DNA of 16,435 nt from assembly GCA_030638325.1 (NCBI GenBank), contig DAOWEV010000103.1, positions 1 through 16,435 on the forward strand, in the 5' to 3' direction. The notes under the pieces were generated by a model. That model saw only the letters and a program-made list of their open reading frames with translations, made no database searches and had not been told where the DNA came from. The position numbers were made by a program, and so were the translations under genes. Positions 15,257 through 16,435 of the stretch are shown here, in pieces; within the stretch, counting starts at the first letter, position 1, and each line of letters opens with the position of its first letter. This stretch comes from Bacteroidales bacterium. GTDB lineage: Bacteria; Bacteroidota; Bacteroidia; Bacteroidales; JAGOPY01.

Positions 15257-16117
15257 TTACAAATAAGATTTGAGTATATGGCTGCGCGATGTTTGCTTCA
15301 GTCTCCGGATCGCTTTTTCCTTGATCTGGCGAACCCTTTCGCGTGTCAGATCGAACTCTTCCGCGATCTCTTCAAGGGTCATGGGATGTTTTCGCTCCAA
15401 ACCGAAATACAATTTGATCACATCGGCTTCCCTCGTAGCGAGTGTAGCGATGACCCTGAATATCTCTTTGCGCAATGAGTCCAACATCAGGTCCGTTTCG
15501 GGTGTGTTTGATTCATCACTCCCTAAAACATCGTACAAGGTGTTATCTTCGTCCTGTATCAGCGGTGCGTCCATAGATACGTGGCGCCTTGAATGGCGAA
15601 AAGAGTCCTTGACTTCATTTTCAGTGATATCCAGAAGGTCTGCTATTTCCCCTGCATGCGGTGCGCGTTCATTCAGTTGCTCCAGTTTGATATGAGCTTT
15701 ATTGATCTTGTTCATCGAACCGATCTTGTTCAAAGGAAGCCTCACAATCCTGGATTGTTCCGCAAGGGCTTGCAGGATGGATTGCCGGATCCACCATACG
15801 GCATAGGAGATGAACTTGAACCCGCGGGTTTCGTCAAATCTTTGCGCGGCTTTGATCAAACCAAGATTCCCTTCATTGATCAGATCAGGAAGGCTGAGCC
15901 CTTTGTTCTGATACTGCTTGGAGACAGATACTACAAAACGGAGATTTGCTTTGACAAGTTTCTCTAATGACTCTTTTTCACCCTGTTTAATCCGTTGAGC
16001 CAGGGCTACTTCCTCATCGGCTGTGATCAGATCCAGCTTACCAATATCCTGCAGATACTTGTCAAGTGAGTCGGTTTCCCTGTTGGTAACCTGCTTGGTT
16101 ATCTTAAGCTGACGCAT
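15257..16117 (-). CDS. rpoD: RNA polymerase primary sigma factor, Bacteroidetes type
   Basis: The housekeeping sigma-70 factor, 286 residues, the short form typical of Bacteroidetes that lacks region 1.1 and the large non-conserved insert of E. coli RpoD. Region 1.2 spans about residues 15-45. Region 2 follows (about 54-124), including the 2.4 -10-recognition helix FISYAVWWIRQSI (102-114). Region 3 runs about 133-210. Region 4 has the helix-turn-helix MTLEEIAEEF plus LTRERVRQIKEKAIRRL (about 246-273). The N-terminus MRQLKITK is the conserved family start, supporting ATG 16117. Its presence agrees with the TAnnTTTG promoters in this window. rpe follows after 9 bp. Confidence 0.97.
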   Translation of the reverse strand: MRQLKITKQVTNRETDSLDKYLQDIGKLDLITADEEVALAQRIKQGEKESLEKLVKANLRFVVSVSKQYQNKGLSLPDLINEGNLGLIKAAQRFDETRGFKFISYAVWWIRQSILQALAEQSRIVRLPLNKIGSMNKINKAHIKLEQLNERAPHAGEIADLLDITENEVKDSFRHSRRHVSMDAPLIQDEDNTLYDVLGSDESNTPETDLMLDSLRKEIFRVIATLATREADVIKLYFGLERKHPMTLEEIAEEFDLTRERVRQIKEKAIRRLKQTSRSHILKSYL

Positions 16118-16158
16118 AATTGGTTGTTATGAAGGGGATAAAACTAACAAATTCTACG

Positions 16159-16166
16159 CAAAATTA
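16159..16166 (-). promoter_or_regulatory. Candidate -7 element for rpoD
   Basis: On the minus strand this reads TAATTTTG, an exact TAnnTTTG match about 42 bp before the rpoD ATG, giving a leader of about 35 nt. The nearest TTTG upstream (16180-16183) is 13 bp away, too close for a normal -33 box, so only the -7 element is supported. Confidence 0.45.
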
Positions 16167-16193
16167 ACACATTGGGTTTCAAAAAATTAAATT

Positions 16194-16249
16194 AAGTTGA
16201 AAGTTATAAAGTTATAAAGTTATATAGTTTGTAAAGTCGTTAAGTCATT
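16194..16249. repeat. AAGT-type octamer repeats
   Basis: AAGTTATA is repeated three times at 16201-16224, followed after a short gap by AAGTCGTT (16234-16241) and AAGTCATT (16242-16249). These resemble the AAGTCCCT/AAGTCTCT octamers of the left array. The segment starts with a 14-bp sequence (16194-16207) whose exact reverse complement opens the heptamer array at 16260-16273. Confidence 0.8.
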
Positions 16250-16259
16250 GCGTATTACC

Positions 16260-16361
16260 ATAACTTTCAACTTTCAACTTTCAACTTTCAACTTTTAGCT
16301 TTCAACATTCAACTTTCAACCTTCAACTTTCAACCTTCAACTCTCAACTTTCAACTTTCAA
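16260..16361. repeat. Heptamer tandem array CTTTCAA, about 14 copies
   Basis: From 16264 to 16361 there are 14 in-phase heptamers, mostly CTTTCAA with variants CTTTTAG, CATTCAA, CCTTCAA and CTCTCAA. The first 14 bp of the array (16260-16273) pair with 16194-16207 as an inverted repeat with a 52-bp loop. The last unit contains the TGA stop codon (16358-16360) of the minus-strand gene entering from the right edge. Confidence 0.9.
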
Positions 16362-16435
16362 CTCAACTTAGTTTGCGAGTTGGATTCGGCCACGACGGCG
16401 GGCAGTTGGAGTGTGAACCGGCTGCCCTGGCCGGG
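16358..16435 (-). CDS. C-terminal end of a probable sensor histidine kinase (partial)
   Basis: Read on the minus strand from the right edge, 25 codons precede a TGA. They include GQGSRFTLQLP, which matches the end of the HATPase domain of sensor histidine kinases (the G2 box followed by the last beta strand, usually GxGTxFxxxLP). The 13 residues after LP form a short tail whose final codons and stop are made of repeat-array sequence. Only this end is in the window, so the receptor part and partner are unknown. Its GC-rich codons contrast with the AT-rich DNA next to it. Confidence 0.6.
   Translation of the reverse strand, partial: PGQGSRFTLQLPAVVAESNSQTKLS

Noticed and set aside
14942..15478. 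178-codon plus-strand frame across rpe and rpoD
   Set aside because: It is antisense to two highly conserved genes and shows no family motifs.

Overview
The window looks like chromosomal DNA of a Bacteroidota member, most likely Bacteroidales or a relative. The evidence is a short 286-residue primary sigma factor of the Bacteroidetes type, several exact TAnnTTTG -7 promoter elements with no obvious Shine-Dalgarno sequences, Bacteroidetes-style lipoproteins and signal peptides, a PiT phosphate carrier with a fused PhoU-like tail, and a vSGLT-like sodium/sugar symporter. No tRNA, rRNA, CRISPR array, IS element or phage gene is visible.

Layout. Positions 1-487 are a composite short tandem repeat array that runs into the stop codon of a minus-strand sucrose-phosphate-synthase-like glycosyltransferase (484-1752). 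This gene overlaps by 11 bp a P-loop uridine-kinase-like gene (1742-2398). prmC (2508-3422) diverges from that pair. It ends in a 26-bp antisense overlap with a YpsA-type putative molybdenum carrier gene (3397-3891), which follows a PiT-PhoU phosphate transporter (3912-6158) after 20 bp. Next come a secreted DUF3298 protein (6280-7404), a lipoprotein aldose 1-epimerase (7721-8866) and, divergent from it, a sodium/sugar symporter (9029-10651). A beta-helix lipoprotein (10664-12157) converges on the symporter and diverges from a small outer-membrane-type protein (12306-12845). The right end holds the minus-strand cluster rpoD-rpe-pepD (16117 down to 13014). Beyond a second large repeat array is the last 25 codons of a probable sensor histidine kinase (16358-16435).

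How the genes fit together. The mutarotase and symporter share a divergent control region and form a plausible sugar capture unit: the mutarotase interconverts anomers outside the cytoplasm and the symporter imports the sugar with sodium. The glycosyltransferase and kinase look like a two-gene sugar-conjugate module. PiT and the YpsA-like protein are probably co-transcribed. rpoD, rpe and pepD are housekeeping genes.

The most unusual feature is a set of three short-repeat loci (1-487, 12890-12938, 16194-16361). They are built from 7-bp units, and at the two large loci also from 8-bp units, and all three sit at gene 3' ends. In the two large arrays the plus strand is mostly octamers then heptamers. 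In both, a heptamer supplies the TGA stop codon of the abutting minus-strand gene. The rest is mostly ordinary core and transport gene content; I see no clear defence or mobile system.
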